A DNA stretch of 64,000 nt from Legionellaceae bacterium UBA6148 (GCA_002423125.1 DIUW01000027.1:1-64000); one strand, 5' to 3'; positions 19,001 to 28,458 are shown, counted from the first letter of the stretch. Made by a program: numbers and translations. The notes: a model not told the origin generated them from the sequence alone.

Positions 19001-20259
19001 AAGCCTCCTCCTATCGTGAGTAAGGTCATAGTAGGACTAATCATAATATCGTTATTTAAAATATCATTGTTTTCAGATGAAACTCCCCCTTCGGACGGAG
19101 GAGGAGGGGACGCAGTACATTGACGGCAAGTTCCCCTTATAATATCCAGTTCGCCCATTAAATAGGCGTAAGGTTCGCTTATTTCCTTTTTGGGTGACAT
19201 CAATAAAAAGTCATCAATAGAGGTCATGCATAGATCAACAAATACTTGCAGTGCAATATCAAGATCCACTCTAGATACTGGCTCTATAATTTCTGTTAAA
19301 AAATGCATCACTTTTTTTTGAATGGTTTCCTGAGTATGGGATGCAGCTTCGAGCAACATTCGATTCAGAGGCCAACTCTCTTTGAGAGTATCTTCAACCG
19401 AGTCAAGCCGATTAATATGATCAAACAATGGTAAAATCTTTCTGAAAAAAGGTAAATTACACCCCATAAATTCCGCTATTTTTTGAATTTTATGATTATA
19501 ATCATCCTTCCCAAGCATCGGCGGGAACACTGCCAAAAATTGTGGCAAAACTAGCGGTAGGAGATGACGCCGCCCTGTCTTGGCGCAATATTGAATGGCT
19601 TCTTTTACCAATGATTCAACATCGACAATCTTTTCGTCTTGAAGTTTACTATCAAAAATAACGCTGACCAAAGAAGCGACATTATCGGTATCAATTGCGT
19701 TATGAATTCTCATGACCCGATAATTAAAATTAAACCTGGCTTTATCTGAATACTGAAATGTAGTTCCACACTGGAATAAATCAGATGACCAACGAAAATA
19801 ACGCTTCAGATTACAATATTGAATGGCCTCGTCTACTAACCGTTGAGGATCAAACTCCTCCTCGTTTTCCTGCTTGCTATCAAAAATAACGCGTAACAAA
19901 GCATCTGCATTTTTCATATCAACTGCTCTTTGAATGAGCCTGACTCGACGATTGAAAATCGCCGCAGCTTCTTCTTCAGGGGTCGCCGATTGATATATCT
20001 GAACCCCCCTCACAAGAACATTGCCTCGCTCTGTTAGTGAGTAGACTCCTTCCTTCCTCTGACGTGCTGCCGCTTTTTTCTCTTCTGATAGCAGCCTCAT
20101 TGGAAAGAATAGCATTCTGCGCTGACTCCATTGCAACATCTCCGTTTCAAAGGTTGCTTGTAATCGTTTACGTTGGTTTTCTTCATCTATCTCAATACGA
20201 TTAAGTCCAATGAGTTCCATATTTACGCTTTCTATTACAGGCTCTGTTTTTGCTAGCAT
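18997..20259 (-). CDS. Orphan 420-residue protein with an internal duplication
   Basis: Not recognised. Residues 102-149 and 178-225 are clearly duplicated with a 76-residue period; each copy runs from RRVRLIQRAVD or YRVMRIHNAID through RVIFDSK or SVIFDSK to a DEAIQYC-type end. The rest is predicted helical with a Pro/Ser-rich stretch near residue 385 and a Gly-rich end. There is no signal peptide or membrane helix. Helical repeats of this kind suggest a scaffold or effector. The 3' end overlaps the thioesterase start by four bases, an odd pairing for an orphan of this type. Confidence 0.75.
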   Translation of the reverse strand: MLAKTEPVIESVNMELIGLNRIEIDEENQRKRLQATFETEMLQWSQRRMLFFPMRLLSEEKKAAARQRKEGVYSLTERGNVLVRGVQIYQSATPEEEAAAIFNRRVRLIQRAVDMKNADALLRVIFDSKQENEEEFDPQRLVDEAIQYCNLKRYFRWSSDLFQCGTTFQYSDKARFNFNYRVMRIHNAIDTDNVASLVSVIFDSKLQDEKIVDVESLVKEAIQYCAKTGRRHLLPLVLPQFLAVFPPMLGKDDYNHKIQKIAEFMGCNLPFFRKILPLFDHINRLDSVEDTLKESWPLNRMLLEAASHTQETIQKKVMHFLTEIIEPVSRVDLDIALQVFVDLCMTSIDDFLLMSPKKEISEPYAYLMGELDIIRGTCRQCTASPPPPSEGGVSSENNDILNNDIMISPTMTLLTIGGGL

Positions 20260-20290
20260 TATCTAATTCCTAAAAAATTCACTATGTGCG

Positions 20291-20310
20291 TTACCCATCG
20301 GAAATGAAGA
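20291..20310 (+). repeat. Dispersed motif TTACCCATCGGAAATGAAGA, copy 2
   Basis: Matches 4637-4657 with two or three differences and the 51503-51516 motif in its first part. It lies in the 75-base gap between the rlmJ stop and the start of the 420-residue orphan. Confidence 0.4.
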
Positions 20311-20334
20311 TATTAGATGAGTCATAATGATAAG

Positions 20335-21177
20335 TTATTCAATATTTAAACATTCAACTCGATATGATGACACACCCGGATTGAACAATTTAAGTAACTC
20401 AGATAGCGCAGCTTTCAATTCTGCAGCTAACACAAAAGGCGGATTGATAATCCACAACCCACACCCCGTCATCCCTGGATTTTTAATATCCATCATATTG
20501 AACTCAACTCGCAAACTTGCCGCACCAATTTTAGCAAGATATTTCAGTAATTGATCATTCCATTTCTGTTCAACGATAGGATACCAGATGCAATACACTC
20601 CCTTATTAAAACGATCGTAAGCAGCGTGAACATACTCTGGGATCTGTCGATAATCCGTTTTTATCTCATATGATGGATCAATAAAGATAAGTCCTCGACG
20701 CTCAGGCGGTGGCAGCAATACTGACAATTGCTCCAGGCCGTCACTGTGGCTAATATGAATTTTCATCTCCTGATCATATTGCTTAATTTGCCGTAATTCC
20801 TGAAATTCACGCGGGTGCAATTCACAGCAATAGAGTCTATCAATCGGTCTTAAATGATGCATCGCCAGCCATGGGGAGCCAGGATAATAACGAAGAAACC
20901 CATTAGGATTACAATCTCGAATAGACTCTAGATACGGTACAAATAAATCAGAAAGCTTGCTTTGATTCGCCCACAACTGCTCAATACCGAGACGTGCTTC
21001 GCCTGTTTTTAAAGACTGTGGACTTTGCAAATCATAACGACCTTTCCCCGCATGCGTTTCAAGATAAAAGATTGGTTTTTCTTTTTTACATAAATAACGC
21101 AAAATACGAACGAGTGTAAAATGTTTCACTACATCCGCAAAAGCACCTGCATGATATCCGTGTTGATAACTGAGCAT
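20335..21177 (-). CDS. rlmJ: 23S rRNA (adenine-2030-N6)-methyltransferase
   Basis: A 280-residue Rossmann methyltransferase that modifies A2030 of 23S rRNA. The family start MLSYQHGYHAGAFADVVKH and the SAM-binding stretch FYLETHAGKGRYDL are visible. The catalytic motif reads IDPSYE, with Ser in place of the second Pro of DPPY; this variant lies within the N6-adenine motif consensus. The start at 21177 fits the family N-terminus and lies two bases after the stop of the upstream PH-domain gene, so the two form a small operon. Confidence 0.9.
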   Translation of the reverse strand: MLSYQHGYHAGAFADVVKHFTLVRILRYLCKKEKPIFYLETHAGKGRYDLQSPQSLKTGEARLGIEQLWANQSKLSDLFVPYLESIRDCNPNGFLRYYPGSPWLAMHHLRPIDRLYCCELHPREFQELRQIKQYDQEMKIHISHSDGLEQLSVLLPPPERRGLIFIDPSYEIKTDYRQIPEYVHAAYDRFNKGVYCIWYPIVEQKWNDQLLKYLAKIGAASLRVEFNMMDIKNPGMTGCGLWIINPPFVLAAELKAALSELLKLFNPGVSSYRVECLNIE

Positions 21178-21179
21178 CG

Positions 21180-21605
21180 CTATAAACCATGCATCATTTG
21201 TTCGATGTAACGCCGACACGTCAGTGGTTTACTCAGATAAGTCACTACCTCACGTGTTCCACCAGTACCCGTTATCTCAATCGTTCCATATCCTAATAAC
21301 GTGCCTAATACGGGCTGCCGAATACTCACACTTTCAATCTTATGAAATGGAATATCTAATACTTGTCGAGCAAAAACCCCTGTTCGCAGCGTAATTTGAG
21401 TTTTTTTAATGGTTAAAGAACAAAACCGTACCGTACAATAAGTCGCAAATCCCCAGAGTAAAACCAAACAACCAAGCAATACAGACGCTTGCCGAACAAG
21501 GGGAAAATGAAACCCTATCACGATAACAAGGCAAAAAATAATCACCGGCCATATATACATGATCCAATGTAACCGTGCTTGATATACAATATCATCCGTA
21601 GTCAT
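21180..21605 (-). CDS. Membrane-anchored bacterial PH-domain protein (bPH2/YdbS-like)
   Basis: A 141-residue protein with two membrane helices (IMYIWPVIIFCLVIVIGF and ASVLLGCLVLLWGFATY) followed by a bPH2 domain. The latter is recognised by the pattern LTIKKTQITLRTGVF...DIPFHKIESVSIRQP and the GYGTIEITGTGG strand. These proteins sit in the inner membrane and have no firmly known function. It precedes rlmJ with a two-base gap. Confidence 0.75.
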   Translation of the reverse strand: MTTDDIVYQARLHWIMYIWPVIIFCLVIVIGFHFPLVRQASVLLGCLVLLWGFATYCTVRFCSLTIKKTQITLRTGVFARQVLDIPFHKIESVSIRQPVLGTLLGYGTIEITGTGGTREVVTYLSKPLTCRRYIEQMMHGL

Positions 21606-21633
21606 TTTTATTCCTCAACAATTAAGGTTCGCT

Positions 21634-22077
21634 ATGCGCCGAATTAGGCAGTGTTTGAATGTAAAACTCGCAGAAATTTACCAACAAGCAATGGTTCTTG
21701 ACGAGTTAAGCACCAAAGTAGTCAAAATGCTACCCGAGCAATTGCGTGCACATTTTGCCGTTGGTAGCTTTAACCATGGCTGTCTGGTTCTTATCACACA
21801 AGATCCTGTTTGGGCGTCGCAATTGCGCTACCATCTGCCCGAACTCCGTGAGCGATTACGCAAAAATGAGGGTATTTATCAATTAGCTTCGATTAAAATC
21901 AGTGTATCAGCCAGCACTATTTTTCAGCCAACAACACGTTTGAAAAAAATTCAACCCTTATCAGCTAAAGCACGTGAGACAATTCTGGCAAGTAGCGAGC
22001 AATGTAATTATACACCATTGAGAGAGGCACTGGAACAACTTGGAGCGCACGTCATATTAAAAAACAACCAGCAGTAG
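21634..22077 (+). CDS. dciA: DciA-type replicative helicase loader (DUF721)
   Basis: A 147-residue protein of the DUF721 family, now known as DciA, which loads the replicative helicase DnaB in bacteria lacking DnaC. The N-terminal basic segment MRRIRQCLNVKLAEIY and the central KH-like core (HGCLVLITQDPVWASQLRYH) are visible. Location next to lpxC at the end of the dcw cluster is the usual gammaproteobacterial context for this family. It is divergent from the PH-domain gene and convergent with lpxC. Confidence 0.8.
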   Translation: MRRIRQCLNVKLAEIYQQAMVLDELSTKVVKMLPEQLRAHFAVGSFNHGCLVLITQDPVWASQLRYHLPELRERLRKNEGIYQLASIKISVSASTIFQPTTRLKKIQPLSAKARETILASSEQCNYTPLREALEQLGAHVILKNNQQ

Positions 22078-22088
22078 CTCGGTGGGGT

Positions 22089-23006
22089 CTAAGCCATCTC
22101 ACCCAGCATAAGCGCTTCTTGAAACGATTTGGGATATTCTTGAGCATCAAAATGTGCGTATTCCCAAGCATCTTGATGAGCGAATAATTTACATAGTAAT
22201 TTATTATTCAATTCATGACCGGATTTGTAACCTTCAAATGCGCCAATAAGACTTGCACCTAACAAGTAAAGATCACCAATCGCATCTAAAACTTTATGTT
22301 TAACAAACTCATCATCAAAACGAAGACCATCATCATTGAGCACACGATATTCATCGACGACAATAGCATTATCAAGGCTACCGCCTTTTGCTAAATCAGC
22401 TTCTCGTAATTTTTCATAATCCGAAAGAAATCCAAACGTTCTTGCGCGGCAAACTTCTTTTACATAAGAGCATGTTGCAAAATCAAACGTGGCTGATTGA
22501 GGCTTGTCACTAAAAACAGGATGCTCAAAATCAATAGTAAAACTCACCTTTGATCCATTATACGGCGTGAATTTTACAAATTTACCCTCTTCTTCAACAC
22601 AAATGGGCTTTAAAATACGTATAAACCGCTTAGGAGCATTTTGCTCTCGAATTCCAGCAGATTGAATCAAAAAAACAAACGGGGCAGCACTACCATCCAT
22701 AATAGGAATTTCTGGAGCGTTAATATCCACATACGCATTATCAATGCCTAGACCAGAAAGTGCTGAGAGCAAATGCTCGACTGTTGCGACCTTAACGCCT
22801 TGATGCTGAAGCGATGTACATAACATCGTATCGCCAACATAATTGTAAGACGCAGGAATTTCAACAACCGGATCCAAATCGATGCGACGAAAAATAATCC
22901 CTGTATTAACTGGAGCGGGACGCAACGTCAGGTAAACCTTTTCACCGGAATGAAGCCCAACACCCGTCGCTTGAATCACTTTTCTAGGAGTCCTTTGTTT
23001 TATCAT
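22089..23006 (-). CDS. lpxC: UDP-3-O-acyl-N-acetylglucosamine deacetylase
   Basis: A 305-residue zinc deacetylase that commits UDP-GlcNAc-derived precursors to lipid A synthesis. Visible signatures are the start MIKQRTPRKVIQATGVGLHSG, the zinc-site TVEHLLSAL, and the HKVLDAIGDLYLLGA motif with the second zinc His and Asp. SGHELNNKLL near the end supplies the catalytic His. The ATG at 23006 is favoured by the conserved N-terminus and a GGAGAGGG stretch upstream, although the ORF opens at 23066. It lies downstream of ftsZ but has its own likely promoter. Confidence 0.95.
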   Translation of the reverse strand: MIKQRTPRKVIQATGVGLHSGEKVYLTLRPAPVNTGIIFRRIDLDPVVEIPASYNYVGDTMLCTSLQHQGVKVATVEHLLSALSGLGIDNAYVDINAPEIPIMDGSAAPFVFLIQSAGIREQNAPKRFIRILKPICVEEEGKFVKFTPYNGSKVSFTIDFEHPVFSDKPQSATFDFATCSYVKEVCRARTFGFLSDYEKLREADLAKGGSLDNAIVVDEYRVLNDDGLRFDDEFVKHKVLDAIGDLYLLGASLIGAFEGYKSGHELNNKLLCKLFAHQDAWEYAHFDAQEYPKSFQEALMLGEMA

Positions 23007-23074
23007 TCCTCTTTCACCCTCTCCGGTCTTCATATTTTCACAAAAAAAAACGGTACATAGTACCAATATTATTA

Positions 23075-23102
23075 AGTATCGTCTATTTTTTTATTTTTGC
23101 AA
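23075..23102 (-). promoter_or_regulatory. Probable sigma-70 promoter of lpxC
   Basis: On the minus strand TTGCAA (-35, 23102-23097) is followed after 16 bases by GATACT (-10, 23080-23075), about 70 bases before the lpxC ATG. A separate lpxC promoter downstream of ftsZ is common in gammaproteobacteria. Confidence 0.4.
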
Positions 23103-23168
23103 GGAACGCTATAATTATTTTGTCTTGTATTACGATAGCACCTCAGGTACCTCGGTACCCCACAACAT

Positions 23169-23219
23169 CAAATAACTCCCCTCATCCGAGCCCGTCGGGC
23201 GGATGAGGGGAGTTATTTG
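23169..23219. terminator. Long perfect hairpin between ftsZ and lpxC
   Basis: Nineteen-base perfect arms (CAAATAACTCCCCTCATCC and its complement) enclose a second small stem GCCCG-T-CGGGC, giving a 51-base structure starting 65 bases after the ftsZ stop codon. No T-run follows on the minus strand, so it may be a terminator, an RNA-stabilising hairpin, or a repeat copy. Confidence 0.6.
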
Positions 23220-23283
23220 GAAGGTCTATCATAAATGAGCGTTCTGAAAACACTCCCTAACGATGGGCGTGCCTCAGATATCT

Positions 23284-24462
23284 TTACGCTTCCTCGTGCC
23301 GTCGCAAGAATGCAGGAATATCCAAATAATCAACATCGGGAACAGCCTTGTTATCACTACCAGCTTGCATCAGCTGATCAGCTTGTTTACGTAAAACAGC
23401 CGGTCTTTCAAGTTGCTGATAATCAAGCGTACCATCATCTCTTCTTGTTTCCATTAAACGCGCTTTACCCGCTGCCTGTTGACTCATCTGTGCTTGTCGC
23501 CCTCTTAGATCGCCAAGGCCTGTAACAATCACCGTCACACGCATTTCGTCGCCTAACTCAGAGTCGATAACGGTGCCCACAACGACGGTAGCATCATCCG
23601 ATATAAATGCTTTAATGACATCACCAACCTCTTCAAATTCACCAATAGACATATCCGGCCCAGCCGTTATGTTCACCAATAAACCACGTGCACCCGATAG
23701 GTTGACATCTTCAAGCAACGGAGACGCGATGGCGGCCTCTGCCGCTTGACGTGCGCGATTTTCTCCTCGAGCACTACCGGTACCCATCATCGCCATTCCC
23801 ATCGCTGACATGACCGTTCGAACATCGGCAAAATCCACATTGATAAGGCCTGGACGGGTAATCAAATCTGAAATCCCCTTCACTGCACCTAGAAGTACAT
23901 TGTTTGCAGCTTTAAATGCATTGATTAAACTAATGTTCTTACCTAGAACACTGAGCAATTTGTTATTCGGGATAGTAATTAACGAATCCACATTCTCAGC
24001 AAGACGACGAATACCATCTTCTGCAGCCATTGCGCGCTGTTTACCTTCAAATGAAAAAGGTTTAGTAACGATGGCTACCGTTAAAATACCCAGCTCTTTG
24101 GCTACATCAGCAAAAATTGGCGCGGCGCCCGTTCCGGTGCCCCCACCCATTCCGGCTGTAATAAACACCATATCCGCACCCGCCAAAACCTCACGGATTC
24201 GATCGCGATCTTCTTCTGCTGCTTCTCGGCCAATCTGTGGATTTGCTCCGGCACCCAGACCTTTAGTCAGCTGATCACCCAACTGGATATGTATTTTTGC
24301 ATTCGAGTTTTTTAATGCTTGCGCATCAGTATTGGCGCAAATAAATTCAACACCATCGATATTTTCCACAACCATGTGTTCTACGGCATTTCCGCCGCCA
24401 CCACCAACACCAACCACCTTAATAACGGCATTTTCCTGTTGGTTTTCGATTAATTCAAACAT
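23284..24462 (-). CDS. ftsZ: Cell division protein FtsZ
   Basis: The 392-residue tubulin-like GTPase that forms the division ring. The GTP-binding loop GMGGGTGTGAAP is intact near residue 105, and the N-terminal nucleotide site VGVGGGGGNAVEHM is present. The T7 loop is visible as NVDFADVRTVM. The conserved C-terminal peptide DYLDIPAFLRRHEEA, which binds FtsA and ZipA, is present at the very end. It is the last gene of the main dcw run, 20 bases after ftsA. Confidence 0.98.
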   Translation of the reverse strand: MFELIENQQENAVIKVVGVGGGGGNAVEHMVVENIDGVEFICANTDAQALKNSNAKIHIQLGDQLTKGLGAGANPQIGREAAEEDRDRIREVLAGADMVFITAGMGGGTGTGAAPIFADVAKELGILTVAIVTKPFSFEGKQRAMAAEDGIRRLAENVDSLITIPNNKLLSVLGKNISLINAFKAANNVLLGAVKGISDLITRPGLINVDFADVRTVMSAMGMAMMGTGSARGENRARQAAEAAIASPLLEDVNLSGARGLLVNITAGPDMSIGEFEEVGDVIKAFISDDATVVVGTVIDSELGDEMRVTVIVTGLGDLRGRQAQMSQQAAGKARLMETRRDDGTLDYQQLERPAVLRKQADQLMQAGSDNKAVPDVDYLDIPAFLRRHEEA

Positions 24463-24482
24463 AAGTTATTCCTCACATGGGT

Positions 24483-25721
24483 TTAAAAGTTGCCTTGGAA
24501 CCATCGTTTCATCCGCGTCCATAGCCCACTAGAATGAGCATTCATTGTTGGACCATTATAACCACCTTCATACTGTTGTTGAAAGCCATGTAGTAATAAA
24601 CCAACACCTGTTGCAAGCGAGGAACTAGCCGTTGCCTCAGAAATTCCAGCCACACCACGAGCACAACCGTGCCGTACTGGCATTTCAAAACACATTTCAG
24701 CAAGCTCAATACCTCCAATCACATCAGAGGCACCTCCCGTTAATACAATTCCAGCGACAATTAAGTCCTCAAAACCACTACGCCGAAGCTCATTTCGAAC
24801 TAAGGTAAATAATTCTTCATAACGGGCAGAAACCACATCCGATAGCGCTCGTGCTGAAATTTTTCGCCCAGGTCGCTCATTAATCCCAAGCACATCTATC
24901 ATTTGATCCACGTTCGCAAGTTCGGGCATTGCACAACCATGACTCCGCTTAATCGCCTCGGCAGCCTTTGCTGGTGTGCGTAGCGCCATTGCAATATCAT
25001 TGGTAACCTGATCACCTGCAATAGGAATAACAGCCGTATATTGAATGGCACCTTCTGAAAAAATAACAATATCCGTCGTGCCACCACCAATATCCACTAA
25101 ACAGACACCAAGCTCTTTTTCATCTTCGGTCAATACGGCATGGCTAGACGCCAGTTGTTCAAGAATCATATCTTTGACTTCTAAACCACACTGCCGCACA
25201 CATTTAACAATATTTTGAGCAGCACTAACAGCCCCAGTGACAACATGAACACGGGCTTCAAGTCGAACGCCCGCCATTCCAACCGGCTCTCGGATGCTAC
25301 CATGATGATCGATGATGTATTCTTGTGGCAAAATATGTAATATTTTTTGATCAGAGGGGATCGCGACAGCCTTCGCTGCATCAATCACACGCTCAACATC
25401 TGCAGGAGAGACCTCTTTATCTCGAATTGCAACGATACCGTGTGAATTTATACTTCGAATATGGCTTCCCGCAATGCCTGCATAAACGGCATGAACTTCA
25501 CATCCTGCCATTAATTCCGCTTCTTGAACTGCACGTTGAATTGAATTAACGGTCGCCTCAATATCAACAACGACACCTCGCTTCAGCCCTCGCGAAGGAT
25601 GACGTCCAATACCAATAATTTCAATGGTCCCGTCTTCACTCACTTCACCAATCAAGGCAACAATTTTTGATGTCCCAATGTCAAGGCCCGTGATAATATT
25701 TTTTTCAGGTTTTTTAGCCAT
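24483..25721 (-). CDS. ftsA: Cell division protein FtsA
   Basis: An actin-fold ATPase of 412 residues that tethers FtsZ to the membrane and recruits later division proteins. Phosphate-binding and nucleotide motifs are visible at GLDIGTSKIVALIGEV (about 14-29), CLVDIGGGTTDIVIFSEG (about 205) and VLTGGASDVIGG (about 335). The C-terminus ends in a short amphipathic helix LWTRMKRWFQGNF, the membrane-targeting sequence. The start ATG at 25721 shares one base with the ftsQ stop codon (TAATG). Confidence 0.96.
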   Translation of the reverse strand: MAKKPEKNIITGLDIGTSKIVALIGEVSEDGTIEIIGIGRHPSRGLKRGVVVDIEATVNSIQRAVQEAELMAGCEVHAVYAGIAGSHIRSINSHGIVAIRDKEVSPADVERVIDAAKAVAIPSDQKILHILPQEYIIDHHGSIREPVGMAGVRLEARVHVVTGAVSAAQNIVKCVRQCGLEVKDMILEQLASSHAVLTEDEKELGVCLVDIGGGTTDIVIFSEGAIQYTAVIPIAGDQVTNDIAMALRTPAKAAEAIKRSHGCAMPELANVDQMIDVLGINERPGRKISARALSDVVSARYEELFTLVRNELRRSGFEDLIVAGIVLTGGASDVIGGIELAEMCFEMPVRHGCARGVAGISEATASSSLATGVGLLLHGFQQQYEGGYNGPTMNAHSSGLWTRMKRWFQGNF

Positions 25722-26440
25722 TATCTTCCCGTTTGTTGTTTCCATTGTACAGCCATACCGCGCTCATACCGCATATCGACACGAACAACCTGCTCTGTTT
25801 TTGCGGCGAATGTTGCATGATATGCTTTACAAAACCGGACCAGACGCTTTTCAATATCCTGCTTCCCTAAAAGCAGATGAATGCCATTAGTTAAAGACAG
25901 ATCCCAAGACTGATTTTTATGTAACTTCAATGATGCCACATGTAGATCAAAATTAGATAATAGCTTACTCAATTTTTTATAAATTTGTAAGACATCTTTT
26001 TCTTGACCATCTGGGCCTTGTAATTCGACCAGACCTAAATTGTCTGTAGGTTGACCCGCATTGAATAACTGCCCACTGTCGGTTATCAATGAATTATTCC
26101 ATTTGGCGACAGGATCTTTCTCTATAAGCTTGATACTCAACACGTCGGGCCAAATACGCTGAACACTCACATCACTTGCCCAATCTAACGCTAACAATTC
26201 ATTATGCAACTGCCCTATCGGCAATGAAAAAAAACTGTTATCTTGGTATGCAGATAACACAGTCTCCAACTGATGGCGAGTAATATGCTGAAAATTAGCA
26301 GAAATCTTGACCGTATTAATCGGAAAACGGTGTTCATCCGAAATATATAAAAAACCTAAGCGGGCGCAAAGAATAATTGCTACTACCGTCAGTAGAGTCA
26401 AAATACTACTATAACGCCATCGATCGCCATCTGCCACCAT
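25721..26440 (-). CDS. ftsQ: Cell division protein FtsQ
   Basis: A 239-residue single-pass inner-membrane protein. One N-terminal helix (SSILTLLTVVAIILCARLGF) is followed by a periplasmic POTRA domain (FPINTVKISANFQHITRHQL) and the FtsQ beta domain (PVAKWN...GQLFNAG). It bridges early cytoplasmic and late periplasmic division proteins through FtsB and FtsL, neither of which is in the window. It lies between ddl and ftsA in the canonical order. Confidence 0.93.
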   Translation of the reverse strand: MVADGDRWRYSSILTLLTVVAIILCARLGFLYISDEHRFPINTVKISANFQHITRHQLETVLSAYQDNSFFSLPIGQLHNELLALDWASDVSVQRIWPDVLSIKLIEKDPVAKWNNSLITDSGQLFNAGQPTDNLGLVELQGPDGQEKDVLQIYKKLSKLLSNFDLHVASLKLHKNQSWDLSLTNGIHLLLGKQDIEKRLVRFCKAYHATFAAKTEQVVRVDMRYERGMAVQWKQQTGR

Positions 26441-26453
26441 ATGCCTTTATCCC

Positions 26454-27554
26454 TTATTGATAATGTGTCACCAACAGGTTCTTATTTCGCCTTCGCATCA
26501 TCGCCAGATCTACCAATTGATCGAGTAACGTTGAATAAGGAATACCACTCGCGGCCCACATCTTAGGGTACATACTGATGCATGTAAATCCAGGCAGCGT
26601 ATTGATTTCATTGAAATAAATATCCCCTCGAACATCATCGACAAAAAAATCAACCCGCGCCATACCTTGACATTTTAGGCGTGTAAAAATGTCGGCCGCC
26701 ATCTGCTGCAAGCGACCGGTTATACCATCATCAAGATGCGCTGGCACAGTTAAATCAGTATGATTGCTTTCTAAGTATTTCGCTGTATATGAGTAAAAAC
26801 CATCTTGATGATGAACACAAATTTCTCCTGGAAAACTTACTTTTGGCGCAGCACCAGGCGTTATATTTTCCAGAACGGCCAATTCAATTTCACGCCCTTC
26901 AATAAACGCTTCAATAAGAACTTCATCGTCGTAACGGCGTGCATCTGAAATGGCCTCCATTAACTCAGTCAACGTGCTGGCTTTATGAATCCCAACGCTT
27001 GACCCCAGTGAGCATGGCTTCACAAAAAGAGGCCACCCTAATCCCAGCGCCGTTTCTTTACAAAATGCTTCTAGATTATCATGCTTAACGTACCAAGGTA
27101 ATCTGCGATATCGGGTCGATTGAATACCGTCAACACAAGCGATGCGTCTAGCGATATCTTTATCCATCCCCATCGCCGAGGATAATACCCCGCATCCGAC
27201 ATAAGCCACGCCACTCAGCTCGAGAAGCCCTTGAAAGCAACCATCTTCATAAATTGGCCCATGCACGACTGGAAAAACAACGTCAGCATCCAATGCAAAT
27301 TGCCCCTGACTCAACAGGCTATCTAACGGCACAGACGTATCCGTCATCACAGGCAGTGCTTCTGGAAAAGCACGCAGTGTGTTATAGTCATTCACAAAAA
27401 GTCGACCGTCTTGATCCATTCCAATAGGCGTAATACGGTAGCGTTCGGGGTCGAGATGCGTCAATACCGATGCTGCTGACATTAACGACACTTCATGCTC
27501 ACCCGATTTTCCACCGTAAAGCAATACCAAATTAATGAGGTTCGACATGCTCAT
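26454..27554 (-). CDS. ddl: D-alanine--D-alanine ligase
   Basis: An ATP-grasp ligase of up to 366 residues that makes D-Ala-D-Ala for peptidoglycan precursors. Visible are the N-terminal VLLYGGKSGEHEVSLMSA, the ATP-grasp Lys/Gly stretch LFVKPCSLGSSVGIHKA, and the metal/substrate site EINTLPGFTCISMYPKMW. The start overlaps murB by about 20 bases. Starts at 27554 and 27548 are both possible. Confidence 0.96.
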   Translation of the reverse strand: MSMSNLINLVLLYGGKSGEHEVSLMSAASVLTHLDPERYRITPIGMDQDGRLFVNDYNTLRAFPEALPVMTDTSVPLDSLLSQGQFALDADVVFPVVHGPIYEDGCFQGLLELSGVAYVGCGVLSSAMGMDKDIARRIACVDGIQSTRYRRLPWYVKHDNLEAFCKETALGLGWPLFVKPCSLGSSVGIHKASTLTELMEAISDARRYDDEVLIEAFIEGREIELAVLENITPGAAPKVSFPGEICVHHQDGFYSYTAKYLESNHTDLTVPAHLDDGITGRLQQMAADIFTRLKCQGMARVDFFVDDVRGDIYFNEINTLPGFTCISMYPKMWAASGIPYSTLLDQLVDLAMMRRRNKNLLVTHYQ

Positions 27555-28458
27555 CTCCTATAATGTGTACTTCACGATAGAGTTCAACTGTAGTACGCTC
27601 GCGTACAGTATGTTGAACCAGCTGAATCAAGCGTTCAATATCATTTGCTGAAGCTTGTCCTCCATCATTAATAATAAAATTTGCATGCTTTTCAGAGACA
27701 ACCGCCCCACCAATCCGCGTACCTTTCAGACCACATGATTCGATAAGCCTCGCCGCATAATCATTCAGTGGATTTCTAAATACGGATCCACAATTGAATT
27801 CACCGGTCGGTTGCGTTGCTGCGCGTCTAGCTAGCAATCCTTTAATGATTTCAAACGAGTTATCTTTATCTCCAGTCGTGAGTTTGCATGTTGCTGATGT
27901 AAACCACTCGTCCTTCAGTCCCAATACATGGCGATATGAAATTTCAAACTCAGACGACTGCCTCTTCCGTCGTTCACCCAGACGCGTTATCGTTTCAACC
28001 TCAGTAACGCACCCCCAAGTTTCGCCATTAAAACAACCGGCATTCATGCGGAGTGCTCCTCCCATTGTTCCAGGTATTCCTGCCCAAAACTCACCACCAG
28101 AGAGGCTGTTTCGCGCACAGAATCGTGCCATTTTCGCACAAGATACGCCGGCCTCAACATGCACAAATCCGTCACCCAACAAGGTAATTCCATCCAAGCT
28201 TCCCTGAGTGAGTATCACTGTACCCGAAAATCCTATATCCCGAATCAGCGAGTTACTACCCAGTCCTAACCAGATGAGAGGCTCATCCACCGGGAGACTA
28301 CTCAAAAACACGGCCAAATCTGATACGTCGACAGGTTTATAAATTGCTTTCGCGAGACCACCAACACGCCAAGTGGTATAATCAGCCAATGACTGATTCA
28401 GCAAAAGCTCCCCTTTAAAGGTCACCGCATTGGGTTGGCTAGGCGTTATAGTCGTCAC
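27532..28458 (-). CDS. murB: UDP-N-acetylenolpyruvoylglucosamine reductase
   Basis: A 308-residue FAD enzyme that reduces the enolpyruvyl group to form UDP-MurNAc. FAD-binding motifs are visible at WLGLGSNSLIRDIGFSG and GIPGTMGGALRMNAG, the catalytic Ser in NCGSVFRNP, and the substrate-binding end. It is the short type I or type II-like form typical of dcw-encoded MurB. The GTG start overlaps the murC stop codon. Confidence 0.95.
   Translation of the reverse strand: MTTITPSQPNAVTFKGELLLNQSLADYTTWRVGGLAKAIYKPVDVSDLAVFLSSLPVDEPLIWLGLGSNSLIRDIGFSGTVILTQGSLDGITLLGDGFVHVEAGVSCAKMARFCARNSLSGGEFWAGIPGTMGGALRMNAGCFNGETWGCVTEVETITRLGERRKRQSSEFEISYRHVLGLKDEWFTSATCKLTTGDKDNSFEIIKGLLARRAATQPTGEFNCGSVFRNPLNDYAARLIESCGLKGTRIGGAVVSEKHANFIINDGGQASANDIERLIQLVQHTVRERTTVELYREVHIIGDEHVEPH

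Noticed and set aside
23235..23525. A plus-strand open frame of 96 residues near the ftsZ 3' end
   Set aside because: It lies almost entirely antisense to ftsZ and its protein is low in hydrophobic core and lacks known motifs.
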